Below, one piece after another: positions 41,422 through 48,493 of a DNA stretch of 48,493 nt; the first letter of the stretch is position 1; each line of letters opens with the position of its first letter. Position numbers and translations under genes: made by a program. The DNA is from Lachnospiraceae bacterium (GTDB lineage: Bacteria; Bacillota; Clostridia; Lachnospirales; Lachnospiraceae), in NCBI GenBank assembly GCA_017439665.1, contig JAFSIS010000061.1, positions 1 to 48,493 of the forward strand, written 5' to 3'. A model generated the notes under the pieces. That model did no database searches. It was not told where the DNA came from and saw only the letters and a program-made list of their open reading frames with translations.

Positions 41422-42645
41422 TTATGCCTTAATATACTGGTTATAAATTTCCACATGGTCATAGATACACCGCCAGCTGGTAGTGGAATCCGCAGTCACG
41501 CAGATATAGGGCTTTCCGTCAGCAAAAATACCGTAGCTTACTGCGCAGCTTCCTGACTGAACCACATAGCCTGTCTTGGCACAAAATACATATCCCCCGG
41601 TATCCTTGTCTTCGATCCTCCGTAAAAACCAGTTGGAAATACTGATCCCTTCCGGATGCTCTGTGGTAGCTGATGTGGTGTAGGTATGGGCAGACAGTAC
41701 TTCTCTGCACAATACATTCTGTAATGCCGCCTTCATAATGACAGCCATGTCATAAACTGTACAGTAATGGTATTCATCATAAAGTCCCACACAATTGGTA
41801 AAATGTGCACTGTCAGACAGCCCTAACTGCTCCAGCTTCTCATTCATCAGCTCCACAAAGGCCTCATGAGAACCGGCTACATAAATTGCCAGCCCCAGAG
41901 CTGCATCTGCTCCTGAGGGCAGCACAGTTCCATAAAACAAATCCCTTACCGTAACCGTTTCCCCATCTAAAAATCCTACTACACTGCAGTCATTGACATA
42001 TCCATAATCCGTGATCTCCCTGGTCATCGTAAAGGTATCATTCAAATCTGCCAGGGTCAGCCTTTCCGCAGCCACCAGAATCGTCAGCACTTTGGTCATG
42101 GAGGCCGGTGAGATCCTGTCCTCTGCCCCTTTTTTGGCTACGATCGTATTCGTACTCTCATCGACCAAAATGGCGTGGGTACTTACCACTTCCTCACTAT
42201 ATATTCCCTTCGTTTCCCCTGTGGATGCAAAACTATAGGGAGCCATTTCTGCCGTTATGGCTCCACTGGCATTTACAACCACTGCCGGCTCCTCAGTCAT
42301 TTCCATCTGTCCTTCCGGCGGTGATGCTTCTTCCTCTCCCTTTTCTCCTACAGCCTCTGCGATCTGTCCATCTCCGGCTTTGCTTTCTTCTGCTTCCATT
42401 TCTGTTTTTGCCTTGGCTTCCCTGGAAAAAAGTGCCTGTCCGCCTTTCCAGATCACCGTACCAACAAGTAAAACCACAATCAGGATGAGAGAAAGCCTTG
42501 CTGCAATCCGGATAAAAAGCTTTCTCATCCGCCTCCTCTTGGCCTGAAGCTGCTTTTCCCGCCGCATCCGTTCTTTTCGTTCATTGCTGCGGCGAAGCCG
42601 CTCCTTTTCTTCTTCTCTATGATCAAAAATGGTTCCCATTCCCAT
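41422..42645 (-). CDS. serine-type D-Ala-D-Ala carboxypeptidase (S11, DacA-like)
   Basis: 407 residues. A basic cytoplasmic tail of about 45 residues (rich in EERLRRSNERKERMRRE) precedes one membrane anchor (about 48-68) and an acidic linker. The enzyme domain has SMTK (Ser182) in RISPASMTKVLTIL, a degenerate second motif around DCSVVGF/PSGADAALG, and KTGYVVQSG as the KTG box. It trims the terminal D-Ala of peptidoglycan side chains. The N-terminal anchor with a charged tail differs from classical DacA, which has a cleaved signal and C-terminal anchor. ATG 42639 (MGTIFDHR) has better spacing from GAGGAAG than ATG 42645. Confidence 0.9.
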   Translation of the reverse strand: MGMGTIFDHREEEKERLRRSNERKERMRREKQLQAKRRRMRKLFIRIAARLSLILIVVLLVGTVIWKGGQALFSREAKAKTEMEAEESKAGDGQIAEAVGEKGEEEASPPEGQMEMTEEPAVVVNASGAITAEMAPYSFASTGETKGIYSEEVVSTHAILVDESTNTIVAKKGAEDRISPASMTKVLTILVAAERLTLADLNDTFTMTREITDYGYVNDCSVVGFLDGETVTVRDLFYGTVLPSGADAALGLAIYVAGSHEAFVELMNEKLEQLGLSDSAHFTNCVGLYDEYHYCTVYDMAVIMKAALQNVLCREVLSAHTYTTSATTEHPEGISISNWFLRRIEDKDTGGYVFCAKTGYVVQSGSCAVSYGIFADGKPYICVTADSTTSWRCIYDHVEIYNQYIKA

Positions 42646-42677
42646 CTTCCTCAGCTAAAAATTTATACGAACAAAAG

Positions 42678-42705
42678 AAAAAAGCCCAATCACTCAGGCT
42701 CTTTA
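42678..42705 (-). terminator. terminator after tRNA-Ala
   Basis: On the minus strand AAAGAGCC, a nine-base loop, GGGCTTTTTTCTTTT. It follows the tRNA 3' end within a few bases. Confidence 0.7.
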
Positions 42706-42709
42706 GAAC

Positions 42710-42782
42710 TGGAGCATACGGGACTTGAACCCGTGGCCTCCACACTGCCAGTGTGGCGCGCTCCCAACTGCGCTAATGCCCC
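42710..42782 (-). tRNA. tRNA-Ala (anticodon GGC)
   Basis: The minus strand gives a full cloverleaf of 73 nucleotides: acceptor GGGGCAT with ATGCTCC, D arm GCGC..GCGC, anticodon stem CCACA / TGTGG around loop CTGGCAG (anticodon GGC) and T arm with GGTTCAAGTCC. CCA is not encoded. A terminator follows at once. Confidence 0.95.
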
Positions 42783-42860
42783 TCCTTATCTCGCCAGCTT
42801 TCGCCAACAAATGCATTATACCATTATGCTCTCATCTAAGCAAGAGGCTTGCGGATTTTT

Positions 42861-44147
42861 TCACAAATTTTTGCAACTATTCAGGACGATTTCCAACTCC
42901 ACAATCCTGCTGTATTCTCTCAACGCATAGGTACCGTCATGAGCCTCACCACAGATACTTCTGGACATATTTTCTGCTGAGGTGATCCGCACCACCCCTA
43001 TTGCTGCCAGTGCCATACCTATTATTTCAAACATCTTCCTGTCCCCGGTCAATACTGCTGCCGTCTGCAGATACTGTTTGTATTTTTTCAATTCACCAAT
43101 ACACCCGAAGGGAAGACGCTTTATCCAGACATTCCGATACAGATAAGACAATGTAAGCTCTTCATCCTCACATACCAGTACGCTGACTCCGCCTTCTTTG
43201 AAAATCTGCCTTCCTGTTTTATGCTGATTAAGTCTTTCATGGTAAAGCCGGATGGCACCGGCCGCCTTCATTCCATAATCCACCGGCCTTGCCTCCCTGT
43301 CAGCCTCCTTTAGAATCTCAAAAAAACGTCGGGCAAACTCAAGCTGAACCTGTGGGGAATTGGTATCCACAAAAATCCCCTGACAGGAGGAGCATAACAG
43401 CTGATTGGTGCGGCAGATTTCACGGGCCAGCTTTTTCAGCTCCTCATCCCCGGCATCCGGCTGGGCATAGGCAAAGGACAGCTTATGTCCCCAGGCAATG
43501 ATCTTTGTGTTGGGATCCACCATATTCCTGGCGGCTTTCACTGCCTCATCCCCTCCCCAGACTACTACTCCGTCGGCCAGCTCTGCCAGTTTTTTCAGGC
43601 TGTCCGTTTCTGCAGAAGGCACATCGAAAACATAGACATACTCTTTCAGTGCCGGCTCTATCCGGATCAGCTCATCAAGCAGCCTGACCGAAAGTCCCGA
43701 ATCCCCCGTGGGCAGTTTTAAGATATTGATGTTTCCGGCAAGCAGACCCTCGATTACACTGTAGGCAGGAAGTACATCCAGATTCCCCGCGGCAATATGC
43801 AAAAGTACACCCAAAGGATAACGTTTCCGCAGCACCTTCCCATCAATGATCTTCGCATCATCCCGAAGCTCAATGGCGCATTTATATTCCAGCCCTTCCC
43901 GCAAAAACAGCCTGACCATATCCTGAAAGCGCCCCTCATCCACTTCAAAATGGGATAAAAAAGGATCGATGAGCGTGTCAAATTCACCCCTCAGGATTTT
44001 TGTAGCAAGCCGGTCACAGGCAGCGATCACCCTTTCTGTCGCAAGGCTTTCTCCCCTGAGTATAGGCGCATATACATCCTTTTTCAGAGCATCCAGCAAT
44101 TCCTCCTGCTTATCATTATCCAATACCTCTCCATGATAAAGAATCAT
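42861..44147 (-). CDS. luxC: LuxC-family acyl-CoA/acyl-protein reductase (fatty aldehyde forming)
   Basis: 428 residues matching the LuxC family: RYPLGVLLHIAAGNLDVLPAYSVIEGLLAGNINILKLPTGD near 105 (nucleotide-binding fold of the aldehyde dehydrogenase type), VVWGGDEAVKAAR, KIIAWGHKLSFAY and the catalytic cysteine region NQLLCSSCQGIFVDT. In luminous bacteria LuxC reduces LuxE-bound acyl groups to aldehydes. No luciferase genes are in the window. It lies 196 bases after luxE on the same strand; TTGATT-N16-TATACA at 44221-44248 could give it its own promoter. The C-terminal VLNSCKNL is coded by the recurrent ACTATTCAGGAC motif, suggesting a replaced 3' end. Confidence 0.9.
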   Translation of the reverse strand: MILYHGEVLDNDKQEELLDALKKDVYAPILRGESLATERVIAACDRLATKILRGEFDTLIDPFLSHFEVDEGRFQDMVRLFLREGLEYKCAIELRDDAKIIDGKVLRKRYPLGVLLHIAAGNLDVLPAYSVIEGLLAGNINILKLPTGDSGLSVRLLDELIRIEPALKEYVYVFDVPSAETDSLKKLAELADGVVVWGGDEAVKAARNMVDPNTKIIAWGHKLSFAYAQPDAGDEELKKLAREICRTNQLLCSSCQGIFVDTNSPQVQLEFARRFFEILKEADREARPVDYGMKAAGAIRLYHERLNQHKTGRQIFKEGGVSVLVCEDEELTLSYLYRNVWIKRLPFGCIGELKKYKQYLQTAAVLTGDRKMFEIIGMALAAIGVVRITSAENMSRSICGEAHDGTYALREYSRIVELEIVLNSCKNL

Positions 44148-44343
44148 CCATTTATCCTTTCTTTTGCCCGAAACTACCCTATTTCATGGATATTTAGCCA
44201 AACACTGTTTAACCCCTCTTTGTATAATGAATTCTGGCTGTCAATCAATAAATTTTTACCCTAAATTTCTCTGATCCTCCATCCCATTCCAAAGAAATGC
44301 TGTTTGAGATCTTTCGGCACATTTCGGACAAATACTGCTTGAA

Positions 44344-45456
44344 TCATCCTTTTTGCAGATATTCTTCGGCCCCTGCCGCACAGGTGACAATATCCCGGAT
44401 TCCCACTCTCCCGATGATCTCAAGCCAGGGAGCCTTCGCCCCACAAGGGCATTTTTCCCGGTGTAAAATTCCCAGATCATCCGTCATTACACTTAATAAG
44501 GGCGCGCTCTGCATCATGGGGGTAAGCAGATTGATCAGCCCCGGCTGCCCATCCGGCAGGGGAGAAAAATCATCCGGATTTCGGATGATCACCCTGCTGT
44601 AAGCGGGAATATGGAAATGATGACAGCAGCAGTCGGTATAAAGTATGGGATGCTCAACCGCCCCAAAAAACTCCACCACATGGCTTTCATCAATACCCAG
44701 AACCTTCTCCACCAGCTGGTAAAACTCCTCTTTTTCCACCTTCTGGGCATAAAACTGCTTCCAGCCTCCCCCCAGAGTAACCATGCTCCCCGGGGGCATC
44801 CGGTAACGGATTCCCTTTTTTTCCATTTCCTTTAGCAAAAACCAGGTATAGGCAGGGAAACCGATGGTGCGCATAGGAAAAGAGGATTTAGAAGCCTTCT
44901 CCATAGCCTGAAATACTCTGTCCCATCGCAGCTCATATCCTGACCTTCCTTTTTCCAGTGCGAATGTCCGGCTCCGTGCCGGAGCAAAAAAAGTAAAGCC
45001 GTAGGCCGTCTTACTGACAGCCGTCTTATTCTCTCTGGTAGGCTCATATCCAAAAATAATATAATTAACAGGCTTCACTGACCAGAGCCTGTGGTATTTC
45101 CCCACCCGGATGACCATATCCTTCCCCAGAAGCAGGGTGTTCAGATCAAAACCTATCCTGGACATGGAGCCGCTGGTTCCTGAAGAAGTTGCTTTAATCA
45201 GCTGCTTTTTTTCAGGCACACTCTGTAAGTGGTTATGTTTAAAATAAAGCATCGGAAGAAAGGGAAGCTGCACCAGATCCTCCATCCCTTTTATCTCATC
45301 GGGCCGAAAATCAAACTCCTCCAGGATCCTCCTGTACTCCTCACAATGATGATCGTGAAAAATTGCGTTTTCCTTCATGGCACGAAGAAACAGCCCATCC
45401 GTTTTCTCCGGATCATAGATGTCTTTTGTCTTGAATAATTGTCGGGTGTATTTCAT
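44344..45456 (-). CDS. luxE: LuxE-family acyl-protein synthetase
   Basis: 370 residues from ATG 45456 (MKYTRQLFKTKDIYD), behind GAGGGAAAGC; ATG 45468 is possible. Family marks are LPFLPMLYFKHNHLQSV, the AMP-binding-type loop KATSSGTSGSMSRIGF, YIIFGYEPTRENKTAV, GFPAYTWFLLKEM, SMVTLGGGWKQF and a C-terminal IGRVGIRDIV. LuxE activates a fatty acid with ATP and carries the acyl group to LuxC. CPCG within the end (KCPCGAKAPWLEI) resembles phenylacetate-CoA-ligase-type tails. It sits between a 79-residue gene and luxC, forming a three-gene unit. Confidence 0.88.
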   Translation of the reverse strand: MKYTRQLFKTKDIYDPEKTDGLFLRAMKENAIFHDHHCEEYRRILEEFDFRPDEIKGMEDLVQLPFLPMLYFKHNHLQSVPEKKQLIKATSSGTSGSMSRIGFDLNTLLLGKDMVIRVGKYHRLWSVKPVNYIIFGYEPTRENKTAVSKTAYGFTFFAPARSRTFALEKGRSGYELRWDRVFQAMEKASKSSFPMRTIGFPAYTWFLLKEMEKKGIRYRMPPGSMVTLGGGWKQFYAQKVEKEEFYQLVEKVLGIDESHVVEFFGAVEHPILYTDCCCHHFHIPAYSRVIIRNPDDFSPLPDGQPGLINLLTPMMQSAPLLSVMTDDLGILHREKCPCGAKAPWLEIIGRVGIRDIVTCAAGAEEYLQKG

Positions 45457-45476
45457 GCTTTCCCTCATGCTGTTCT

Positions 45477-45716
45477 CTACAATGCATCCAGCAGCCTTAT
45501 CCCGGCTGCCATCTTTTTTAAGCTGGTGAGCTCACGCTTCATATATCTCTCCTGCTGCTCTACCTCATGTGTTTCAAAGCCGGTATTGGAGAGAATCTTG
45601 CAATCCGGTATTTTTCCCTCTGCCATACGTTTTCCATCGGTAAAAGATACAAAAGCGTACTGCTTTCCATCCTTCACACAGACTGCGGATACAGTCATAT
45701 TTAATTCATTTTCCAT
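45477..45716 (-). CDS. small protein of unknown function ahead of luxE
   Basis: 79 residues: MENELNMTVSAVCVKDGKQYAFVSFTDGKRMAEGKIPDC, a beta-rich first half, then an amphipathic, charged helix (EVEQQERYMKRELTSLKKMAAGIRLL). No membrane segment. I do not recognise the family. ATG at 45716 follows CATGAAGAGGTAGCTTT. It ends 20 bases before luxE, so it is probably co-translated; a role as acyl acceptor or adaptor is only a guess, and no carrier-protein serine motif (DSL) is present. Confidence 0.68.
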   Translation of the reverse strand: MENELNMTVSAVCVKDGKQYAFVSFTDGKRMAEGKIPDCKILSNTGFETHEVEQQERYMKRELTSLKKMAAGIRLLDAL

Positions 45717-45798
45717 AAAGCTACCTCTTCATGCTGGTATAAACAACAAACCATAATATATTCTTCGTCATTCTCGGTCGAGATTTAGCCAGACAACT

Positions 45799-47511
45799 CT
45801 ACAATCTCTGCAATTCCTCCATCATCGCCGGTCTGTTCCGATACTGCTGCTTCCAGTCATCGACTATCCTTTCTACAACCTTCGTACCATCCTTTATTTT
45901 TTTCATAGTTCGGAGCAGACCAACTAACTCCTGATATTTTTTTCTGGTTCCTGTATAAGCGGCCATCTGCCTTACTTCTTTCTCATACTTTGCCAGTATC
46001 TGCCTGGGATAATCCTTTTTCAGCACACTACCGTATTCCTGCAATGCATATAAGCCCGGGCTGTTCACCACATGCGTAAGCAGCCGATCATACAGTTTTT
46101 CTTCCTGATAAAATCGCTCTATCCGTACATACTTAGGAAGGCTTTGAAATACGACCTCCCGTTTTTCAATCCACTCAACCGGTTCATACTGCTTTTTCAA
46201 TTCTCTGTAATCTTCCAGACTACCCGCATGATCCTCCAGCACCAGCTTCCATAGCTGTTTAAGATAGGCTTCTTTATTTCCCTGCAGCAGATATATTTCT
46301 TTCTTCTTTTGGCTGTAATCAGCTATTAATCCTCTGTACTCCTTATCCTTTATCATGCTTTCATCCAAAGCTTCCAGGGCTGCATCATAGTTTTTCTTCT
46401 TTATACATCTGTCTATATAATATCTTCGCACAGATGAGTTTCCCCAGTTTTTCCTACAATATGTTTCTATTTCCTTCTGGCTGCTTTTTTGTGCTTCCAT
46501 CAGTTCCAAATGCCGTATTGCCCATTTCCCAACATGATAGTCTCTGCTCCAATCAGAGCCCTTGTCTCCTGACCTTTCTATCATCTCTTCCGTGAAAACC
46601 AGCTTTTTCTGCACATATTCATTTTCCCCGAACTCTTCCATAATGATCTGCTCAATATACTCTTCCAGATAATTGATCACCGAACCATCTAAATGACTTG
46701 TAAACCATTGAAACATTTTTTCTTTTTGATCTTCTGTAACCTTCGCAAGCAGATCTAACCAGAGCTGATATGCATGATCTGCCAACATGCCTGTACCGCC
46801 ATCCGAGTCATCCATATCCACATCGCCCACCAGTACAAAGATGTAGTTTATCAACTCAAATGCCCCCATGTACTGCCCCTTATCGATCATGCGGCGTACA
46901 TCTGTATCATAAATATCCTCCAGCTCAGAGATAAAATCTCCGGCAGCATAATAGTTGATAAACCGGTCTCTGCCCATATGGCGGTCTGCAATATCGTTTA
47001 CCTGCCGGATATAATGTTTCATATCTTCTTTTTCAGAATTCACACCGATCAGGCTTGTAAAACGAACCAGCAGTTTTTCATCCTCCGCCAAAATTCCTGT
47101 CAAATACTCACGTACGGTATCCATATCTGCCTGATCTACAATCTTTCTGATCGCTGCCTGCTTCTGTTCATATGCTTTTACCGTATGTCCCCTGCCAAAC
47201 ACATTTACAGCTTCTCCATGACTCTCTTCATCACCTGAAGTATCTTCCTTTTCCTGATCAGACCATTCATAAAGTACGGCAGCCATGTGTTTGCAGTTTC
47301 TTCCATCCTCCGCGTAGGGACAGGAACAGTACATCTCTGTAACTTTGCCATGTAAAAGATTTATCTCTACCTCATACTCCTCACTTCCTATCACATCCGC
47401 ACAGATAAAATCTTCATCTACATCCAGATTCTCTACTGCACCCTCACAATAATAATCATACCCTCTGGCGAGGATATGGCTTTCAAACAGCTTTTTCCAA
47501 TTCATACGCAT
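45799..47511 (-). CDS. SWIM zinc-finger protein
   Basis: 570 residues. The SWIM zinc motif CxCxnCxH is at 62-75 (CSCPYAEDGRNCKHMAAVL), after the usual RGYDYYCEGAVENLDVDEDFICADVIGSEEYEV start. The rest is all-helical repeat-like sequence (for instance NYDAALEALDESMIKDKEYRGL, EKYEKEVRQMAAYTG), resembling TPR-type arrays. SWIM proteins bind DNA or proteins; many are coded near SNF2 helicases, but none is adjacent here. It has its own promoter at 47547-47575. Function unknown. Confidence 0.85.
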   Translation of the reverse strand: MRMNWKKLFESHILARGYDYYCEGAVENLDVDEDFICADVIGSEEYEVEINLLHGKVTEMYCSCPYAEDGRNCKHMAAVLYEWSDQEKEDTSGDEESHGEAVNVFGRGHTVKAYEQKQAAIRKIVDQADMDTVREYLTGILAEDEKLLVRFTSLIGVNSEKEDMKHYIRQVNDIADRHMGRDRFINYYAAGDFISELEDIYDTDVRRMIDKGQYMGAFELINYIFVLVGDVDMDDSDGGTGMLADHAYQLWLDLLAKVTEDQKEKMFQWFTSHLDGSVINYLEEYIEQIIMEEFGENEYVQKKLVFTEEMIERSGDKGSDWSRDYHVGKWAIRHLELMEAQKSSQKEIETYCRKNWGNSSVRRYYIDRCIKKKNYDAALEALDESMIKDKEYRGLIADYSQKKKEIYLLQGNKEAYLKQLWKLVLEDHAGSLEDYRELKKQYEPVEWIEKREVVFQSLPKYVRIERFYQEEKLYDRLLTHVVNSPGLYALQEYGSVLKKDYPRQILAKYEKEVRQMAAYTGTRKKYQELVGLLRTMKKIKDGTKVVERIVDDWKQQYRNRPAMMEELQRL

Positions 47512-47546
47512 TTTCTCACTTTTCTGAAGTCAGGTACCAGGTTCCT

Positions 47547-47575
47547 GTTGTAATTTCGACGAAAGAATCTGTCAA
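47547..47575 (-). promoter_or_regulatory. promoter of the SWIM gene
   Basis: TTGACA (47570-47575) and TACAAC (47547-47552) on the minus strand with a 17-base spacer, about 35 bases before the start codon. Confidence 0.7.
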
Positions 47576-47755
47576 AATTATGATATCATACGCCATTGAA
47601 CATTCTCAATGTAAAATTAATGTCACAAGCCTTTTTAGCATCTATTTTCAAGCAAAAAAGGTTCTCCTTTACTGGAAATCCCCATAAAATCAATATAATT
47701 TTTAATTATTCTACGATAGTAGCAACACAACTATCAACATCACGATTGAATATTT
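47576..47755. other. AT-rich spacer, possible 3' remnant of the broken SIR2-like gene
   Basis: No complete gene. On the minus strand a short frame (EIFNRDVDSCVATIVE, then stop at about 47711) directly follows the palindromic element and may be the C-terminal remnant of an interrupted gene. The remainder shows nothing I can support. Confidence 0.3.
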
Positions 47756-47827
47756 CTAGTGTGCTGACACGTTGATTTTTGATATAACAGTACTGTTATA
47801 CTGATTATCAATGTGTCAGTATACTAG
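47756..47827. mobile_element. 72-bp MITE-like palindrome beside the SIR2-like remnant
   Basis: Ends CTAGTGTGCTGACACGTTGAT (47756-47776, shown shortened in the reading) and ATCAATGTGTCAGTATACTAG (47807-47827) pair with three mismatches. The centre is a perfect 18-base palindrome, TATAACAGTACTGTTATA (47783-47800). The inverted ends include ATACTGACACATTGA, also found in the tandem repeat at 31071-31130. It lies exactly where the SIR2-like reading frame is lost, as expected for an insertion or deletion scar. Confidence 0.65.
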
Positions 47828-47999
47828 GATTATTTGATATAAAAATTTTGCACTTCCAATCCCAAATACATTCTTGTGCTGAGGGAAGACCTCACTCTAC
47901 AGAAGCTCCTGCCCCTAACAAAAATGAATACTGCGCATTACTATTCTGTGCAACAGAACGTAAAAACTCATCAAATTGCAATATGTTTTCTGTTATCAT
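47808..47999 (-). pseudogene. 5' fragment of a SIR2-like gene with an in-frame stop
   Basis: ATG 47999, behind GGAAGGTGAATAT, reads MITENILQFDEFLRSVAQNS and then NAQYSFLLGAGASVE before TGA at 47892-47894. The same frame continues GLPSAQECIWDWKCKIFISNN, so the intact text would be GAGASVxSGLPSAQECIWDWK, a SIR2-family NAD-binding start like those of anti-phage SIR2 effectors. A TCA-to-TGA change would explain the stop. Sequence is lost in the palindromic element soon after, so nothing of the enzyme can be made. It follows the Arm-domain gene by four bases, as in an operon. Confidence 0.7.
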
Positions 48000-48003
48000 A
48001 TAT

Positions 48004-48159
48004 TCACCTTCCCACATTTAATTTCTTTTGTCGCTCATACTCAAGAGCTTCACGCTTTGTCTCAAAACCCCTTTTTCTTCGCTTTTTCTTTTCGCCCTTG
48101 GCATTTGTTTCAAACCATTGGGCTGTCCATTTCTTTGTGTCTTTCTCCTTATACGCCAT
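48004..48159 (-). CDS. stand-alone Arm (AP2-like) DNA-binding domain of an integrase
   Basis: 51 residues: MAYKEKDTKKWTAQWFETNA then KGEKKKRRKRGFETKREALE and YERQKKLNVGR. This is the N-terminal Arm-type DNA-binding domain of tyrosine recombinases, with the three-strand W-x-A-x-W/F pattern, basic turn and FxTKREALEYE helix; the core-binding and catalytic domains are absent. The start ATG 48159 has GAAAGGAAGGACATT and a consensus promoter at 48264-48292, so it looks expressed as a small protein. It could be a remnant, or an accessory DNA-binding protein of the island. The next gene overlaps its ribosome binding region. Confidence 0.75.
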   Translation of the reverse strand: MAYKEKDTKKWTAQWFETNAKGEKKKRRKRGFETKREALEYERQKKLNVGR

Positions 48160-48245
48160 AATGTCCTTCCTTTCCTTAATTTGCCATATATTCGTCCTCC
48201 CTTCTTCATTTCTAATTTCGTTACATCTCTTGTATTTTGTTTGTG

Positions 48246-48402
48246 TACGAATTTCGTAAACTTATATTAACGCCATATCTTTTCTTTGTCAACACTTCGT
48301 AAAATAATTTTTACGGTTTTCGTAAATATTATTTTTTGTAATTCCCTCTTTTATGTTTTTCGTAAATGTGGTATTATGGATATTGTAATTATGTTTTTCG
48401 TA
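48246..48402. promoter_or_regulatory. divergent promoter region with array of TTTCGTAAA operator-like sites
   Basis: For the minus strand TTGACA (48287-48292) and TAATAT (48264-48269) lie 17 bases apart. Around them are TACGAA-T-TTCGTA (48246-48258), a half-site CTTCGTAAA (about 48296-48304), the inverted repeat TTTACG-GTTTT-CGTAAA (48310-48326), and TTTTCGTAAA at 48357-48366 and TTTTCGTA near 48395-48402. The spread over both promoters suggests repression by the divergent XRE protein. A possible -10 for it is TATTAT at 48372-48377. Confidence 0.78.
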
Positions 48403-48434
48403 TTTTTTCTATGTATGAATATAGGAGGTTGCTC

Positions 48435-48493
48435 ATGGGCGATGGAAAGAAATTAAAAGAACACATTGATAACAAAGGTACCAATGTGCGTAA
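48435..48493 (+). CDS. XRE-type regulator (only the first residues in window)
   Basis: ATG 48435 follows ATAGGAGGTTGCTC. The visible part, MGDGKKLKEHIDNKGTNVR, matches the first helix and turn of short phage-type XRE repressors (LKExIxxKGxxVRxIA). Only 19 codons are present, so the call rests on this start, the strong ribosome binding site and the operator-like array upstream. Confidence 0.6.
   Translation, partial: MGDGKKLKEHIDNKGTNVR

Noticed and set aside
44256..44480. Small frame at the end of luxE containing a CPKC pair
   Set aside because: It overlaps the luxE C-terminal coding region in another frame and lacks a start signal.
47876..48259. Plus-strand frames of 60-127 codons across the Arm/SIR2 region
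   Set aside because: They are antisense to the Arm-domain gene, which has a promoter, ribosome binding site and family match; the plus frames have none.

Overview
The window looks like chromosome of a low-to-mid GC Clostridia, most likely a gut Lachnospiraceae. The grounds are a rpsJ gene with a Firmicutes-type leader, strong AGGAGG ribosome binding sites, a Trp T-box in front of a trpEGDCFBA operon, mannose-family PTS genes with a YajC partner, paired PadR regulators, and Big_2/beta-helix surface proteins. Assignments rest on reading motifs by eye; no database was searched.

Layout. 1-980: start of rpsJ with a long structured leader and a good promoter, then a noncoding or decayed stretch. 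982-1845: an RlmI-like methyltransferase. 1919-12573: an amino-sugar locus, probably N-acetylgalactosamine/galactosamine. It has four blocks: EIIB-EIIC-EIID-HAD on the minus strand; a divergent AraC regulator with a Gfo/Idh dehydrogenase; agaS-like SIS deaminase/isomerase, EIIA and yajC on the minus strand; and divergent nagA-like deacetylase, kbaZ-like protein and a small membrane protein. Together they would import and phosphorylate the sugar, deacetylate and deaminate it, and feed tagatose-6-phosphate metabolism. 12779-17567: a diguanylate cyclase, then an operon in which a short histidine kinase and a LytTR response regulator flank an NfeD-flotillin (FloA) pair. 17697-25263: the complete trp operon with terminator, T-box and promoter. 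25342-26846: a GGDEF-EAL protein behind a long leader that ends in a terminator. 26868-29208: a PadR-HAAS operon whose last gene is a transposase-core-like protein that has lost its catalytic residues. 29459-32207: a second PadR operon with a DUF2812-like protein and a CPBP protease. 32290-38526: lipid kinase, aromatic-acid-exporter-like protein and a 1472-residue secreted beta-helix protein. 38672-42645: XRE-membrane protein, NlpC/P60 protein, VOC protein, D,D-carboxypeptidase. 42710-47511: tRNA-Ala(GGC), a LuxC/LuxE fatty-acid reductase pair with a small partner, and a SWIM zinc-finger protein. 47756-48493: the edge of an accessory island, with a broken SIR2-like gene, a stand-alone integrase Arm-domain gene and a divergent XRE regulator around an array of operator-like sites.

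Two kinds of repeated structure run through the whole window. First, long palindromic elements sit in spacers: two share an identical 29-base core (7198-7384, 12580-12702), two share CAGAGCCAGG and ATTTGGCGAG blocks (9399-9554, 24796-24911), and single large hairpins lie at 23050-23211 and 47756-47827. Second, short tandem duplications (15 to 52 bp periods) repeatedly occur in gene-boundary spacers, several of them starting inside the 3' end of a gene.
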